From assembly GCA_964348185.1 (NCBI GenBank), contig CAYGBW010000005.1, positions 1 through 14,809 of the forward strand: DNA of 14,809 nt, in the 5' to 3' direction. The stretch comes from CAYGBW01 sp964348185 (GTDB lineage Bacteria > Desulfobacterota > BSN033 > WVXP01). The position numbers and the translations under genes were made by a program. This document shows, piece by piece, positions 13,853-14,809 of the stretch (positions are counted from its first letter, which is position 1; each line of letters opens with the position of its first letter). The notes under the pieces were generated by a model that made no database searches, was not told the DNA's origin, and was given only the letters and a program-made list of their open reading frames with translations.

Positions 13853-14569
13853 TGCGAAAGGTCCAAACAGAAGCACAAGACCCCCTCACTCCTCCTTATC
13901 TAAATACCATCAAGAAAATAACTGATACTCTCTCTGAGTTACTCGACGTCGATGCTTTCCACGATTTTCCTCTGACTTTTGTACGGAATTGAAGTTGTTG
14001 TACCAGTTTATCCTCTTGTCAAATCACTTTCTTTCTCTCTGAAAGCGAGTTCGTTGCTTTCTCAAGTTCTCTACCGCGACGTCCTTCCCCGTCGAATCCC
14101 ATCCTAAAGGCAAAACTATGAAAGATTGCCAAAGCAATGGACCTACTTGCCGCGTAGACGGGATGGTTTGGAAGGCCTGTTGGGCATAGGGTGGACGAGA
14201 GATATTCTCTCAGGTCAAGGGGTTGAACCTTTTGATTGTCCACACCCCGGAGGGAGGCACCTTTCCGGTGGTTGAACCAGCCCTCTATCCGGCCGTCGGT
14301 ATGAAGGAAGATCATAGCCAGTGCCACAATGTCCCTCCCAGGGTGGGAGCGATCTGGAATCCTTTTCCCTCGGTGAGTCTATCGTGTTGGATTCTGTTGA
14401 AAAAACAGTGAATTTTCAATCCTGGTCCTCCGCCCATGGGGGGCAACCCTTTTCAGAGGCATGGAATCAAAATTGCATAGGTCCGGCAGGGATCTAGCAC
14501 CCTTTGTATGAAGTCCCCTAAAGGCAGCAAAATCAATCCTCAATCGGTGCTCAAAATGAGTTAAGGCCT
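13853..14569. other. Gene-poor stretch before the surface-protein gene
   Basis: I see no gene that I can support in these 717 bp. A 102-codon minus-strand frame (14327-14019) has an ATG but no recognisable domain. Small signals are the palindrome TCGACGTCGA (13943-13952), two exact copies of GGTTGAACC at 14221-14229 and 14270-14278, and a 7-bp hairpin TTGAAAA/TTTTCAA (14397-14419). The length suggests a long leader or decayed DNA. Confidence 0.4.
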
Positions 14570-14809
14570 ATGAAAGAAAAGTGGATCGTCTTGGTACCCT
14601 TGTTAGTCCTTTTGTGGTGGCCAATGGCCGCGCCCGCTGATGTGATCACCGTGGCGCCAACGGGTACCCAGACCGCTTCCATGGCCATTTCCAGTAGCGA
14701 CCAGTACCTGGGTGGCGCCTTCACCCTGGTCCGAGACACGGGGTCCACCACGGTGACCGACATCGTCCTCACTGAGACCAACACGGTCAATGCGAGCGCG
14801 AATATCTCC
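14570..14809 (+). CDS. Secreted or surface beta-rich protein, 5' part only
   Basis: ATG 14570, with AAGG four bases before it, opens an 80-codon frame that runs off the window. Residues 1-23 are a clear signal peptide: MKEKW, a hydrophobic core IVLVPLLVLLWW, then PMAAPA before DVITVAP. The mature part is rich in Thr, Ser, Val and Gly with alternating strands (QYLGGAFTLVRDTGSTTVTD, IVLTETNTVNASANIS). That is the style of extracellular immunoglobulin-like or beta-sandwich domains seen in large surface proteins. The family cannot be fixed from this fragment and the function is unknown. It has the long gene-poor region upstream and no visible sigma-70 promoter close to the start. Confidence 0.75.
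   Translation, partial: MKEKWIVLVPLLVLLWWPMAAPADVITVAPTGTQTASMAISSSDQYLGGAFTLVRDTGSTTVTDIVLTETNTVNASANIS

Noticed and set aside
13645..13878. 77-codon minus-strand ORF with AAGGAGG 12 bp upstream
   Set aside because: It needs a TTG start, runs into vapC in antisense and crosses the hairpin cluster. Its sequence is low in protein-like pattern.
14019..14327. 102-codon minus-strand ORF as a gene
   Set aside because: There is no recognisable domain, no good ribosome site and uneven composition. It is kept only as a note in the gene-poor stretch.
14421..14566. Cyclic di-GMP riboswitch before the surface-protein gene
   Set aside because: The GGGGGGCAACC stretch is suggestive, but the conserved GACGCAAAGC core and matching stems are absent.

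Overview
The window looks like a piece of chromosome from a Gram-negative bacterium, probably an anaerobe of the Desulfobacterota type. The Gram-negative call rests on a large AsmA/YhdP-type envelope protein and an AlgH-family protein. The Desulfobacterota leaning comes from the overall mix (radical SAM protein, QueG-like Fe-S protein, DUF547, PHP phosphoesterase) and is inference only. Base composition is moderate, a little above half G+C by eye. I found no rRNA, tRNA or CRISPR array.

Region 1 (1-6246) is accessory-looking: small single genes on the + strand separated by scars. It holds a small PH-like hypothetical protein, a GNAT acetyltransferase whose C-terminal thioredoxin-like part lies beyond an in-frame TAA, a 200-bp palindromic MITE-like element with a 5-bp target duplication, and a second GNAT. 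Next come an aldo/keto reductase fragment joined to the tail of a BrnT-type toxin gene, a cysteine-rich four-helix membrane protein, a possible transposase remnant, an exported AlgH-family protein, a short QueG-like double [4Fe-4S] protein and a VOC/glyoxalase-fold protein.

Region 2 (6247-12724) looks like stable chromosome. A PHP phosphoesterase, a DUF547 protein and a radical SAM protein with an unrecognised N-terminal domain lie head to tail with short gaps (32 and 51 bp), probably as one transcription unit. The DUF547 and radical SAM genes share one reading frame, separated by a single TGA. A convergent 1130-residue AsmA-like protein starts with TTG behind a plausible sigma-70 promoter on the minus strand.

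Region 3 (12725-13709) carries a compact VapBC-like toxin-antitoxin operon. It consists of a Phd/YefM-fold antitoxin and a PIN-domain toxin behind a TTGACA-17-TAGAAT promoter, with a 21-bp-spaced direct repeat over the start region that may be the operator.

Region 4 (13710-14809) is a gene-poor stretch with three closely spaced hairpins. It leads to the signal-peptide-bearing start of a secreted or surface beta-rich protein that runs off the window.

The strongest leads are the interrupted GNAT/thioredoxin-like gene next to the MITE, the reductase/BrnT recombination scar, and the DUF547-radical SAM pair with its unassigned N-terminal domain. I did not see a clearly new defence or biosynthetic system.
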